Shown here: in pieces, positions 31,618 to 40,236 of the stretch
Layout of the letters: each line of letters opens with the position of its first letter
Position numbering within the stretch: position 1 is the stretch's first letter
NCBI RefSeq assembly: GCF_036408795.1
Contig: NZ_JAZGJP010000002.1
Coordinates: forward strand, 124,001-188,000
Origin: Olsenella_L kribbiana
Lineage (GTDB): Bacteria; Actinomycetota; Coriobacteriia; Coriobacteriales; Atopobiaceae
DNA: 64,000 bases
Reading direction: 5' to 3'
Notes under the pieces: model-generated
Database searches by the model: none
Told to the model about the DNA's origin: nothing
Seen by the model: the letters and a program-made list of their open reading frames with translations, nothing else
Translations under genes and position numbers: made by a program

Positions 31618-32310
31618 TTACTCGACACGCGGATCGATGACCTTGGCGGGGTTGTCCCACTGACCGTAGCGGCCCATTGCGTCGTCTACAGCCTTCTGGG
31701 CGTCGACGCCCTTCTTCAGGGCATCGGTGAACTTGCCGAGGTTCAGGAACTCGAAGCCGATGATCTCATCGTTCTCGTTGAGTGCCAGATGCGTGATGTA
31801 GCCCTGCGTGAGCTCGAGGTAGCGGGCACCCTTGGCCTTCGTGCCGTACGTGGTGCCGACCATGGAGCGGAGGCCCTTGCCGAGGTCGTCGAGGCCGGTG
31901 CCGATAGGCAGACCACCCTCGGAGAATGCGGTCTGGGAGCGGCCGTAGACGATCTGGAGGAACAGCTCGCGCATAGCGACATTGATAGCATCGCAGACGA
32001 GGTCGGTGTTGAGGCACTCGAGAATCGTCTTGCCCGGAAGGATCTCAGCTGCCATTGCAGCGGAGTGCGTCATGCCGGAGCAGCCGATGGTCTCGATCAG
32101 GCACTCCTCGACGACACCTTCCTTGATGTTGAGGCTAAGCTTGCAGGCACCCTGCTGCGGTGCGCACCAGCCTACACCGTGCGTGTAGCCGGAGATGTCG
32201 CTGATCTCCTTGGCCTGGACCCACTTCCCCTCCTCGGGAATTGGTGCAGGTCCGTGGTATGCGCCCTTGGTGACGGGGCACATCCTCTCCACTTCTGCGG
32301 AATACTGCAT
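31618..32310 (-). CDS. NifU/IscU-like iron-sulfur scaffold partner of GGGtGRT
   Basis: The 230-residue protein resembles the NifU N-terminal scaffold family: GACKLSLNIKEGVVEECLIETIGCSGMTHSAAMAAE-type core (Cys residues at CKL and GCSG) and ILECLNTDLVCDAINVAMRE. It is longer than IscU and lacks the standard third-Cys layout, so it may be specialised. GGAGAGGAGAA precedes the ATG at 32310. It forms an operon with the GGGtGRT gene and likely supplies or holds a cluster for it. Confidence 0.82.
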   Translation of the reverse strand: MQYSAEVERMCPVTKGAYHGPAPIPEEGKWVQAKEISDISGYTHGVGWCAPQQGACKLSLNIKEGVVEECLIETIGCSGMTHSAAMAAEILPGKTILECLNTDLVCDAINVAMRELFLQIVYGRSQTAFSEGGLPIGTGLDDLGKGLRSMVGTTYGTKAKGARYLELTQGYITHLALNENDEIIGFEFLNLGKFTDALKKGVDAQKAVDDAMGRYGQWDNPAKVIDPRVE

Positions 32311-32516
32311 GGATTCTCCTCTCCAAACGCAATCGGCCTCAGACCCCCTATGAGCCAAGGCACAGCTTGCTAAACCGATAATACCGCGAACGCGGATATG
32401 CGCCATTCTGAATTTGCAGATGGTGATTGTCCTCAGAAAATGGCCAGATAGGGGCCAGAAGGCTCAAGGGTACAATTGATGGGAATAGCAAGTTGCTCAA
32501 CGAAAGGAGCAGAGCT

Positions 32517-33098
32517 GTGACATTCAGGCAGACATCTGACAAGAAGGTTGCGGTCTTCCTTGCCAATGGCCTCGAGGAGATCGAAGGCCTCACGGTGTGC
32601 GACCTTCTCTATCGTGCTGGCATCCCTTCCGATACGGTCTCCATCACGGGCACGAAGGACGTGACCTCGTCTCATCAGATCCATATCGTGGCAGACAAGA
32701 GGATCGAAGATCTCGACTTCGACGAGTACGACATGCTCGTGCTTCCGGGCGGCATGCCGGGAACCTTGAATCTCGGTGACTGCAAGATGCTGACGGACAA
32801 GGTCGTGGAGTTCGCCCAGACCGGCAAGGAGATTGCTGCCATCTGCGCTGCTCCTTCCGTCTTTGCAAAGCTTGGCCTTCTCAAGGGCAGGCATGCGACG
32901 TCGAACCCGAACTTCAAGGATGCCTGCGTCGAGGGTGGCGCCATCTACTCCGAGGCACCAGTCGTCGTTGATGGCAACATCATCACTTCCCGTGGCATGG
33001 GCACGGCCATCGACTTCGGCTTTGCTATCGTCGAGCACTATCTCGGCGAGGCAGGGGTCGAGGACCTGAAGCCGAGGATCGTCTGGCAGGGAAAGTAG
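32517..33098 (+). CDS. DJ-1/PfpI family protein
   Basis: The 193-residue protein has the DJ-1 pattern: KKVAVFLANGLEEIEGLTV at the start, LVLPGGMPGTLNL, the nucleophile elbow AAICAAPSVFAKLGLLKG with the reactive Cys, and SRGMGTAIDFG. Family roles include deglycase, chaperone and stress functions. The start is GTG 32517 with AAAGGAG 7 nt upstream, and TACAAT at about 32471 may be the -10. Confidence 0.88.
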   Translation: MTFRQTSDKKVAVFLANGLEEIEGLTVCDLLYRAGIPSDTVSITGTKDVTSSHQIHIVADKRIEDLDFDEYDMLVLPGGMPGTLNLGDCKMLTDKVVEFAQTGKEIAAICAAPSVFAKLGLLKGRHATSNPNFKDACVEGGAIYSEAPVVVDGNIITSRGMGTAIDFGFAIVEHYLGEAGVEDLKPRIVWQGK

Positions 33099-33178
33099 CC
33101 CTGCTTGCATGAGCGTCCCATTCCGGCTACCATGGCGCTGCAAACAATTCGTGGTCGTTTCCGGGCTCTGCCATCTTT

Positions 33179-33215
33179 GCGCTGCGCAGCTACTTCAGCT
33201 GTGCGGCGCTTTTTT
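33179..33215 (+). terminator. Rho-independent terminator
   Basis: GCGCTGCGCAGCT and AGCTGTGCGGCGC form a strong stem with a 5-nt loop, followed by six Ts. It separates the DJ-1 gene from the EamA transporter gene. Confidence 0.85.
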
Positions 33216-33243
33216 GTGCGCAGATGCCGGACAGGGAGGTTTC

Positions 33244-34176
33244 ATGGCAGAAGAGAAAGGCGCCAGGCAGAGCCTTGCCGCCTTCGAGATGCTTCTCGGG
33301 GGAGCAAGCTATGGGTTCATGGCAACAACGTACAAGCTGGCCTATGCAGCAGGCTATAGCTGGCAGGAAGTCGTGGCAGCGCAGGCCTGGACAGGATGCG
33401 GCCTCTTCGTGCTCCTGGCGCTCATCGAGGCTCTCAGAGGGACGAAGCTCGTGCGACTGCCTCTCCGCGAGGCAGCCAAGCTCATGGGGCTCGGTGCGCT
33501 CTCGGCCGTGACTTCGTCCTTCTACTGCTTCTCGATGACAAGGCTCGAAGCGTCCGTGGCCTTGACGCTCCTCTTCCAGTATTCCTGGCTTGGCATTCCG
33601 GTGCAGCTTGTGCTCGATGGCAGGAAGCCGACGCGCAGGGAAGCCATCTCTGCAGCGTTGATCGTGGCGGCGACGCCCATAGCAAGCGGTGTCTGGCGGC
33701 ATGGGCTTTCGGGGCTCGATCCTGCCGGTGTTGCCGCAGCTCTTGTTGCAGCTCTGAGCTGTGCCACGTTCCTTGTGCTTTCGGGGCGCGTGAGCCCCGC
33801 ATGCGGAACAGGGGAGCGCGGCACCCTCATCTGCCTTGGGCTGGGATTGGCATCGCTTCTGGTCTGCCCTGCCTATATTCCTTCGGGTGTCTTCTTCTCT
33901 GGCATGGCGCCCTTTGCCCTCATGGCGGGGCTTTTCGGGATGTTTCTGCCGGTGCTTCTCTTCGGGCTTGGAGGTCCTCATCTGAGTGCCGCTTCGGCAA
34001 CGGTCCTTGCCTCGGCAGAGCTTCCGGCGGGCCTCTTCGTGTCTGCGCTTGTACTCAAGGACAGCGCCGAGCCGCTCCAGTGGGCAGCGGTGGCGCTCAT
34101 CCTCGGAGCGATTGCCTTCTCGCAATATCAGGGAAAGGAGCACGGTTCAAGACGAAGGACGATCCAGGAGGTCTGA
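33244..34176 (+). CDS. EamA/DMT-family transporter
   Basis: The 310-residue protein has ten hydrophobic helices in two EamA repeats; motifs include SFYCFSMTRLEASVALTLLFQYS and ASATVLASAELPAGLF. DMT transporters export metabolites such as amino acids. The start at 33244 is preceded by GGGAGG; earlier in-frame starts fall in the terminator. The protein ends with a basic tail (EHGSRRRTIQEV). Confidence 0.85.
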   Translation: MAEEKGARQSLAAFEMLLGGASYGFMATTYKLAYAAGYSWQEVVAAQAWTGCGLFVLLALIEALRGTKLVRLPLREAAKLMGLGALSAVTSSFYCFSMTRLEASVALTLLFQYSWLGIPVQLVLDGRKPTRREAISAALIVAATPIASGVWRHGLSGLDPAGVAAALVAALSCATFLVLSGRVSPACGTGERGTLICLGLGLASLLVCPAYIPSGVFFSGMAPFALMAGLFGMFLPVLLFGLGGPHLSAASATVLASAELPAGLFVSALVLKDSAEPLQWAAVALILGAIAFSQYQGKEHGSRRRTIQEV

Positions 34177-34225
34177 ATCTGCAGTCGCGCCATTCATTCC
34201 GAAACGCGTACGCGCACTTTTCAGG

Positions 34226-35504
34226 CTACGAGCGGCAAGCCCGATAGAAGGCAGCTCCGATTTCGGTCTCGCTCGTCGGCTCGTATACCTGCTCTTTCTG
34301 TCCGCCAAGATTGATGGCGCGGAGATATTGGCTGCGCAGGTTGTTCGATGCGCCTGAACCGCGGAATTTGATATAGCGGTTGTCCGGATTCGTTGTGGTG
34401 AAGACAAGGCAGCTGGATGGCAGACATTCCAGCGGTCTGAGATTGTGCGCTGTGAAGATGAGCTGGCCTTTGCCGTGGTCAGAGATTGCTTGGAGAATCT
34501 TGCCGAGGAGGAATTCGAAGATTCCCGAATCGAGCTCATCTATGACCAGACAGACATTTTCGTCGCTATAGACGTCAATCAGACGTCCGAGAATGGAGAC
34601 GATTTTCTTGACGCCTTCAGATTCGCAGTGGAAGGGAACATGGATATCCCCTCTGCGCGAGAGCAGCTCGACACGCTTTCCGGTCTTCCCATTATCCAGC
34701 GTCTCTTCGTTGAGCTCTTTGAGCTCCGGAGATAGCCCCGGAATGATAGCGCCTAGAACTTCGTTTTCCATCTTGATGGTTGCATGAAGCTCAGGACAGA
34801 TTGATGCTGGCACAACAGATGATCTGTCTGATCGGAGCAAAAAATCTCTGAAGTATCTGCTATCGCCATCCGGTGTGAAATCCGATTTTTCCATCAGGCG
34901 TTTCAAGCCATCTGGGGCAGGGAAAGGAAGCAAATTGAAGGCAAACGAGGCTCGGCGGGTAGTGCTGAAGACTTCCAGCTTTGCTGATGCATAAGCTGAG
35001 AGGAGATGATGCCAGAAAGGGGAAGGAGCGTGCGCTTGAAGGCTTCTTCGCCGGCATGCGAGATGGTCCCCTCCTGCATGCGGTCGGCGCAGCCTTTTCT
35101 GACAGCATCGACGAATCCTCCGAATGCCTTCGAGAAGGTTTTAGAGGCGCTTGCCTGCTCGGATGAACGCTGCGAGACCGTCAGCTCAAGGCTGGCTTCC
35201 GGTCCTGCCAGATTTCTGAGAGCACGCCAGCGAATCTCCGGAGCGAGCGCAAAATCTTTTCCTGTATCGCCGAGGCCATAGGCAATAAGGGTGCGTTTTG
35301 GCAAGCCCCTCTGCTCCAGCAGGCAGGGAGCGTCCGCGCATCAGCTGCTTCAGGCATGAGAAAGCGTCGACGACTGCTGTCTTGCCCGAACCGTTCTGTC
35401 CCTAGATGCCGGCAATGCATGACCAGAAATCGCTGTCGCGGAATTCTATGGATCCAAGATGGGCGTTTTTGATGCTCGAGCCCGATCTTTCGTGCGCGAA
35501 TCAC
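34226..35504 (-). pseudogene. Decayed AAA-family ATPase gene (defence-type)
   Basis: Pieces in three frames form one ATPase: GTG start 35504 with AAGGAAAGGG (VIRARKIGLEH), frameshift to KNAHLGSIEFRDSDFW, a TAG (35402-35404) just before the P-loop GQNGSGKTAVVDAF, frameshift to RTLIAYGLGDTGKDF, frameshift near 35015 to FSTTRRASFAF, and the C-terminal Walker B (CLVIDELDSGIFEF) with TAHN. This is the layout of AAA_15/AAA_21 ATPases common in phage-defence loci. With at least three frameshifts and one nonsense codon it cannot make full protein. Confidence 0.75.
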
Positions 35505-35616
35505 GGCAATCCCTTTCCTTGGTTGCGTGATACGTTAATAGGAAAGGAAAATCGCCAATTAAAACGGTATATCGCAATGTATTCACGTCTATAGGGCTTA
35601 TCGAAGGAACTGATTG

Positions 35617-36066
35617 CTAACAGGGCATGACCAGCATGCCGAAGAGGTAGAGGTCGATTGCCCCGAGCCCTGCTCCGATGAGGAGAGAGACGATGCCGAG
35701 CATGATGGCGGAGGAGCGGCTTGTCTTGATGAAGGTCGGGTCCTTCTTGCGGTAATAGATGTGCTGCGGCTTCTCATTGTCGAAGCGCTTCTGCACAGCA
35801 TGCTCGTCGTAGGTGTCCCTTGTCGTGCTCTCATAGGGCTCACCGTCGATCTCATAGGCAAAGCTCACATGATAGATGTGGGGTGCTGCGGGCAGATGGT
35901 CTGCTGCCACGAACGTGGCATCGGTCTTCTTGAAGGCTATGAGCGGAAAGAGGATTTCGCGGATGCCGAGGACGAGAAAGAGGATCGTCAGGGGAGCCAG
36001 TGCATAGCTCAGGATGGCAAGCTCCTGGTCGGTCAGGTACGAAAGAAAGTTCACGGAGATCCTCAT
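35617..36066 (-). CDS. DUF3592-like membrane protein
   Basis: The 149-residue protein has an N-terminal helix (residues about 18-42), an extracytoplasmic beta-rich domain (HVSFAYEIDGEPYESTTRDTYDEH, given in part) and a C-terminal helix (AIMLGIVSLLIGAGLGAIDLYLF). The FAYEIDGEPYES pattern fits DUF3592 proteins, whose role is unknown. GGAAGGATGAGGATCTCC gives the ATG a ribosome site. Confidence 0.65.
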   Translation of the reverse strand: MRISVNFLSYLTDQELAILSYALAPLTILFLVLGIREILFPLIAFKKTDATFVAADHLPAAPHIYHVSFAYEIDGEPYESTTRDTYDEHAVQKRFDNEKPQHIYYRKKDPTFIKTSRSSAIMLGIVSLLIGAGLGAIDLYLFGMLVMPC

Positions 36067-36160
36067 CCTTCCCAGGACGTTTCCTCATCATCACCTTCGC
36101 TCTGGCATGGAGCCGAAGGTGCGGCATCTACCGTATACTACAACGGAATGAACAAGCCAT

Positions 36161-37123
36161 ATGCTGTCTGGTTGTGATGAAATGCCGACTACTTCCCGCC
36201 GCGAGCTTCCTCCCGTGGTCTACAAGCTCCTGATTCTTTCCGCTGCACTCTTCTGGGGAGGCTCGTTTGTCGTCCTGAAGGATGCCATCAATGCGGTAAC
36301 GCCCTCCTGGCTCCTTGCCATCCGTTTCTCCCTTGCCGCTCTTGTCCTGGGCTTCATCTGCAGGAAGAGGATTGCCCAGAACTTCGACAGGAGCCATCTT
36401 TTCGTAGGGGGCGTGACCGGCCTTCTCAATGGCCTCGGCTATCTCGTGCAGAACATCGGCCTTCTGGGCACGACGCCGGGACGCAATGCCTTCATTACGG
36501 CCATCTATTGCGTGATGACGCCGTTCTTCTACTGGGCCTTCGCAAAGAAGAGGCCTGCCATCCACAATGTGGTCGCGGCAGTGCTCTGCGTGACGGGTCT
36601 TGGCTTCCTCTCGCTGGGAGACGATTTTTCGCTCTCGCTTTCCTGGGGCGATATCCTGACGCTTGTCTCTGCCGGCTTCTTTGCCGCAGAGATTGCCTCC
36701 TATGCCTGCTTGGCAAAGGATGAGGATCCCATCACGCTCACGGTCGTCCAGTTCTGCGCCTATGCGATCGTCTGCGCTATCGGCGGCCTTCTGACGGAGC
36801 CCCTGCCTCCTGCCTCTGCCTTCACGCAGGACTTCTGGCTCCAGATGGCCTATCTCGTGATTGCTTCGAGCTGCCTTGCTACGGTCGCCCAGAATATCGG
36901 CCAGAAGCATGTGCCTGCTGCAGAGGCGGCGCTCTTCCTTTCCTTCGAGAGTGTCTTCGGTGTCCTCTTCTCGGTGCTCTTCGGCTATGAGGCGCTGACG
37001 CTCACGCTCTTTGTGGGCTTTGCCTTCATCTTCGTCTCGATGCTCATCACCGAGCTCATGCCGTCGCCCGAGGCACGGGCTGTCGAGGCCGAGCTTGCGG
37101 CAGGGGGAAAGCCGGAGCTGTAG
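36161..37123 (+). CDS. EamA/DMT-family transporter
   Basis: The 320-residue protein has ten helices and clear EamA motifs: LFWGGSFVVLKDAINAVTPSWLLAIRF (start), TPGRNAFITAIYCVMTPFF and AAEAALFLSFESVFGVLFSVLFGYE, quoted in part. It exports an unknown metabolite. TATACT at 36134-36139 may be the -10. ATGs at 36161 and 36182 are both possible; neither has a good Shine-Dalgarno site. It is divergent from the DUF3592 gene. Confidence 0.87.
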   Translation: MLSGCDEMPTTSRRELPPVVYKLLILSAALFWGGSFVVLKDAINAVTPSWLLAIRFSLAALVLGFICRKRIAQNFDRSHLFVGGVTGLLNGLGYLVQNIGLLGTTPGRNAFITAIYCVMTPFFYWAFAKKRPAIHNVVAAVLCVTGLGFLSLGDDFSLSLSWGDILTLVSAGFFAAEIASYACLAKDEDPITLTVVQFCAYAIVCAIGGLLTEPLPPASAFTQDFWLQMAYLVIASSCLATVAQNIGQKHVPAAEAALFLSFESVFGVLFSVLFGYEALTLTLFVGFAFIFVSMLITELMPSPEARAVEAELAAGGKPEL

Positions 37124-37170
37124 GAGCTCTGGCCCCACAAGAGAGACAGAGCAGACCCTCCGCCATGAAA

Positions 37171-37208
37171 AAGCTGCCGGGTACCGCATCAAGCGGACCC
37201 GGCAGCTT
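37171..37208. terminator. Bidirectional terminator
   Basis: The 12-bp stem AAGCTGCCGGGT/ACCCGGCAGCTT with a 14-nt loop lies between the EamA gene and the convergent surface protein gene. Confidence 0.7.
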
Positions 37209-37251
37209 CATGTTCAGATACCTACCGCGTCAGGCTTGAGAAGTCCAAGGG

Positions 37252-37968
37252 CTACTCGGCGTGAGGACGGCGACGCAGGAAGTCGAAGATGGCGGCGATA
37301 CCGAGAGCGGCTGCTGCACCGGCGCCTGCCATATCGTTCGTGTCGGAGATGTTCGGCAGGGCCTCTGCGCTTGCTGCGGCAGCAGGCTGGGCTGCAGTCG
37401 TGCTTGCTGTCTTTGCAGAGGCCATGTGCTTCGGCGCGTAGGCGTCGCTCATGGTGCCCCCAGGCTGTTGCGCGTTGTCGATCTGCTTTACGGCATCGTC
37501 GATTGCCTTCTGGGAATCGTGGTCAGCCTGTGCCTTCTTGAGGTCATCGGCGGTCTTCTGCTCGTTTTCGGCAGCGGCGTCGTAGGCGTCCTGGTCTTTC
37601 TGGGCCTGGGCATCCGCGAGGTTCTGCTTCGCGGTGGCAGCATCTGCTGCTGCCTTGTCGTGCGCTGCCGTTGCCTCATCGAGTGTCTGCTTGGCAGACT
37701 CGGTCGTGGTGGCAGCCGTCTCGGTCTGAGCTGTATCCTTCGCAGGCGCGGTTTCAGATGCGGACTCCTCTGCGAGAGCCGGCGTCGCCGTCATGATCAG
37801 TGCGCCTGCAGATGCAGCAACGGTTGCTGCTGCCAGGATGTTCTTCGGTGCCTTCGGCTTATCGGTCTCTTTCAGATGCTTTGGCTCTGCGCTTCTCCTT
37901 ATGATTTCCCCTTTCTGAGCAGGATGTGACGGATGCGGCTGGCCGGGAATGGTGTGGCCTCGCCCCAT
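37252..37968 (-). CDS. Secreted/anchored coiled-coil surface protein
   Basis: The 238-residue protein has a basic N-terminus, a signal-like segment (ILAAATVAASAGALIMTATPALA, in part), then an Ala/Glu/Lys/Asp-rich coiled coil (about 90-175; repeated AADAATAKQNLADAQAQKD-type heptads), a low-complexity Ala/Thr region and a C-terminal helix (AGAGAAAALGIAAIFDFL) with RRRPHAE after it, like a non-LPXTG surface anchor. ATG 37968 is chosen because GGGAG lies 5 nt upstream; 37983 has no site. Function unknown, possibly adhesion. Confidence 0.6.
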   Translation of the reverse strand: MGRGHTIPGQPHPSHPAQKGEIIRRSAEPKHLKETDKPKAPKNILAAATVAASAGALIMTATPALAEESASETAPAKDTAQTETAATTTESAKQTLDEATAAHDKAAADAATAKQNLADAQAQKDQDAYDAAAENEQKTADDLKKAQADHDSQKAIDDAVKQIDNAQQPGGTMSDAYAPKHMASAKTASTTAAQPAAAASAEALPNISDTNDMAGAGAAAALGIAAIFDFLRRRPHAE

Positions 37969-38049
37969 CCTTGCTCCCATCATTGTTCAAGGAGGCTTCA
38001 GGATGCTGCGCAGCATTTGACAGCCTGAGGGTCTCCTGCAGAAAGAAGA

Positions 38050-38081
38050 GAGCCGGAAGAGCGAAGATGCTCTCCCGGCTC
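38050..38081 (-). terminator. Terminator of the lar operon
   Basis: GAGCCGG...CCGGCTC plus an inner GAGAGC/GCTCTT stem is followed by TCTTCTTTC on the minus strand, just after larC. Confidence 0.75.
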
Positions 38082-38107
38082 GTGTGAGCGCTTCTGAGAA
38101 GATCGCC

Positions 38108-39460
38108 TCAGGCGTCGAGGCTCTTGAGCGCAAGCCTCCATGCCATCTGGAATGGCAGCCCCTGTGCCTTTGCCAGCGCGGCGACAGAATCGTATTCGGG
38201 ATAGGCGCGCTCGGTGCCGTCCGGCATCGTCACGATTTTGATGCTGACCGGGCCGATCTCGGCCTGGATGGTCTCGATGCGGCGGGGGAGGGTCGTCCTC
38301 TGATAGGGATAGCGGCGGATGCCTATAGTCGTCGTGTCCTCGAAGAGGATGCGCTCGAGGGCTTCCCGCTTCTCCTCGGTGCAGAGGACCTGGATCTGCC
38401 AGCCGGGCCTTTCCTTCTTCATGAACACGGGCAGGAAGTGCGCATCGAGGGCGCCGGCATCGAAGAGATGCTCCATCGCGTAGCCAAGGGCCTCTCCTGT
38501 CGCATCGTCGACCTCGCACTCGAGCTTCCAGACCGTGCCAGCACCACCGCAGGCATTCTCTGTCGCGGCCTTCTGCTTCGGGGCATCTTGAGACTCGATG
38601 AGGTAGGCACGTACGGTGCTCACGGGGTGGTAGTCGCGCTTGCCAGATCCTATGCCGGAAGCAAGGATCTTCCAGGAGGAGGGGAGCGCCTCTTCGGTCT
38701 TCAAGGCTGCTGCGATCGCGGCGCCAGTCGGCGTCACGAGCTCGCCTTTGCGCTCTGTCGTGGCAAGTGCGAGCCTGTGGCTCTCGCAGATATTTGCGAC
38801 AGCAGGCACCGGAATCGAGAGGACACCGTGCTGCGTGCGGATGCGTCCTGTGCCCTCGGCAAGCGGCCCCACATACGTCCGCTCGATATCAAGGTCGTCG
38901 ACACAGACGGCTGCTGCCACGGTGTCGACGATGGAGTCGACAGCACCGACCTCGTGGAAATGGACCTCCTCGACGGGCACGCCGTGGGCATGAGATTCTG
39001 CCTCGGCGACGATGCGGAAGATCTTCTTTGCAAGCTCGTTTGCACGCGGCGTGAGCTCGCCCGCATCGATGACGGACTCGATCTCGGCGAGGCCACGGTG
39101 CATGTGGTGATGCTCATGATCGTGTTCATGTTCGTGGTCGTGATGGTGGTCGTGACCATGCTCGTGTTCGTGCTCATGATCGTGGTGATGGTGATGCTCG
39201 TGCCCGTCTTCGCCGTCGAGCCCGCCATAGAGCCATGCCATGTCGTGGTCGTGGTTCTCCTCGTCGAGCTCGACATCGAAGTCGGTGGCCACGATGCCTG
39301 AGACCTGCTTCTTCGAGATCTTCACCTTATAGCCATCGAGCGGCAGGCTCGAGAGTGCCTGCTCGAGCTTTTCCTGGTTTGCGCCCAGATCGAGGAGGGC
39401 GCCTACGACCATGTCTGCGGAGATTCCTGTCTCGCAGGACAGATACAGCATGTTGCTCAT
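38108..39460 (-). CDS. larC: Nickel-pincer cofactor biosynthesis protein LarC
   Basis: The 450-residue protein inserts nickel into the pincer cofactor in a CTP-dependent step. It starts NMLYLSCETGISADMVVGALLDLG and has VEEVHFHEVGAVDSIVDTV, LVTPTGAAIAAAL and C-terminal PVFMKKERPGW and DTTTIGIRRYP. Residues about 68-122 are a His/Asp/Glu linker with about 30 histidines, likely a nickel store. Unlike Lactobacillus larC, which needs a programmed frameshift, the gene is one continuous frame. It is last in larE-larB-larC. Confidence 0.93.
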   Translation of the reverse strand: MSNMLYLSCETGISADMVVGALLDLGANQEKLEQALSSLPLDGYKVKISKKQVSGIVATDFDVELDEENHDHDMAWLYGGLDGEDGHEHHHHHDHEHEHEHGHDHHHDHEHEHDHEHHHMHRGLAEIESVIDAGELTPRANELAKKIFRIVAEAESHAHGVPVEEVHFHEVGAVDSIVDTVAAAVCVDDLDIERTYVGPLAEGTGRIRTQHGVLSIPVPAVANICESHRLALATTERKGELVTPTGAAIAAALKTEEALPSSWKILASGIGSGKRDYHPVSTVRAYLIESQDAPKQKAATENACGGAGTVWKLECEVDDATGEALGYAMEHLFDAGALDAHFLPVFMKKERPGWQIQVLCTEEKREALERILFEDTTTIGIRRYPYQRTTLPRRIETIQAEIGPVSIKIVTMPDGTERAYPEYDSVAALAKAQGLPFQMAWRLALKSLDA

Positions 39461-39468
39461 AGCTCAGC

Positions 39469-40233
39469 CTACTTCCCTACATGATTGATGAGGTTCGCCT
39501 GATAGCCTGCCCCGAATCCGTTGTCGATATTCACGACCGAGACGCCGCTTGCGCAGGAGTTGAGCATGGAGAGAAGCGCTGCCACGCCGCCGAAGGAGGC
39601 GCCGTAGCCGACGCTTGTGGGAACGGCGATGACGGGGCAGGCGGCAAGGCCGCCCACGACGGAGGCAAGCGCCCCTTCCATGCCGGCAACGCAGATGATT
39701 GCCGCTGCATGCTGGATATCGTCGGTGTGGGCAAGGAGGCGGTGTATTCCGGCAACGCCGACATCGTAGACGCGCCTGACCTCGCTTCCGAGCATCTCGG
39801 CTGTCACGGCTGCCTCCTCTGCACAGTAGAGGTCGCTCGTGCCGGCAGCAAGGACAAGGACGGTGCCTTGGCCGTCAGGCGCAGGCGGGTTGCCGATGAT
39901 GCCGAGACGTGGGATGGGCTCATAGCGGAATGCGCTGCTGTCGTGCAGGAGCTTCTTCGCAGCTTCGGCCTTCTCCTCGTCGAGCCGGGTGATCAGGATG
40001 CGCTTCTCGCCGGCATCCATGAGGGCGTCCGCGATGCCTGCAATCTGTGGGGCAGTCTTTCCGGCACCGTAGATGACCTCGGCCGCTCCCTGGCGGATGC
40101 CGCGGGAAAGGTCGGGCACGGCGTAGCCGAGGTCGACAAGCGGTGCCTCCCCGATCCTGGCGGTTGCATCGTCTATCGAGACGGTGCCTTCCTGGACCTC
40201 GGCCAGAAGGGCCTTGAGCTCTGCACGTTCCAT
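39469..40233 (-). CDS. larB: Pyridinium-3,5-biscarboxylic acid mononucleotide synthase LarB
   Basis: The 254-residue protein carboxylates and hydrolyses nicotinic acid adenine dinucleotide, the first step of nickel-pincer cofactor synthesis. The C-terminal half is PurE-like (VLAAGTSDLYCAEEAAVTAE, YDVGVAGIHRLLAH, VAGMEGALASVVGGLAACPVIAVPTSVGYG, in part), and the N-terminus has DLGYAVPDLSRGIRQGAAEVIYG features. It lies between larE and larC with short gaps. Confidence 0.93.
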   Translation of the reverse strand: MERAELKALLAEVQEGTVSIDDATARIGEAPLVDLGYAVPDLSRGIRQGAAEVIYGAGKTAPQIAGIADALMDAGEKRILITRLDEEKAEAAKKLLHDSSAFRYEPIPRLGIIGNPPAPDGQGTVLVLAAGTSDLYCAEEAAVTAEMLGSEVRRVYDVGVAGIHRLLAHTDDIQHAAAIICVAGMEGALASVVGGLAACPVIAVPTSVGYGASFGGVAALLSMLNSCASGVSVVNIDNGFGAGYQANLINHVGK

Positions 40234-40236
40234 CCC

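Noticed and set aside
30433..32373. 646-codon plus-strand frame opposite GGGtGRT and the NifU-like gene
   Set aside because: The minus-strand genes have motifs, ribosome sites and a terminator; the plus frame has none.
39098..39215. Short-period repeat resembling a CRISPR-like or microsatellite array
   Set aside because: It encodes the His/Asp/Glu-rich linker of LarC; repeats are codon-level, with no spacers.
38108..39460. Programmed frameshift in larC
   Set aside because: Here the whole gene is a single open frame of 450 codons, so no shift is needed.
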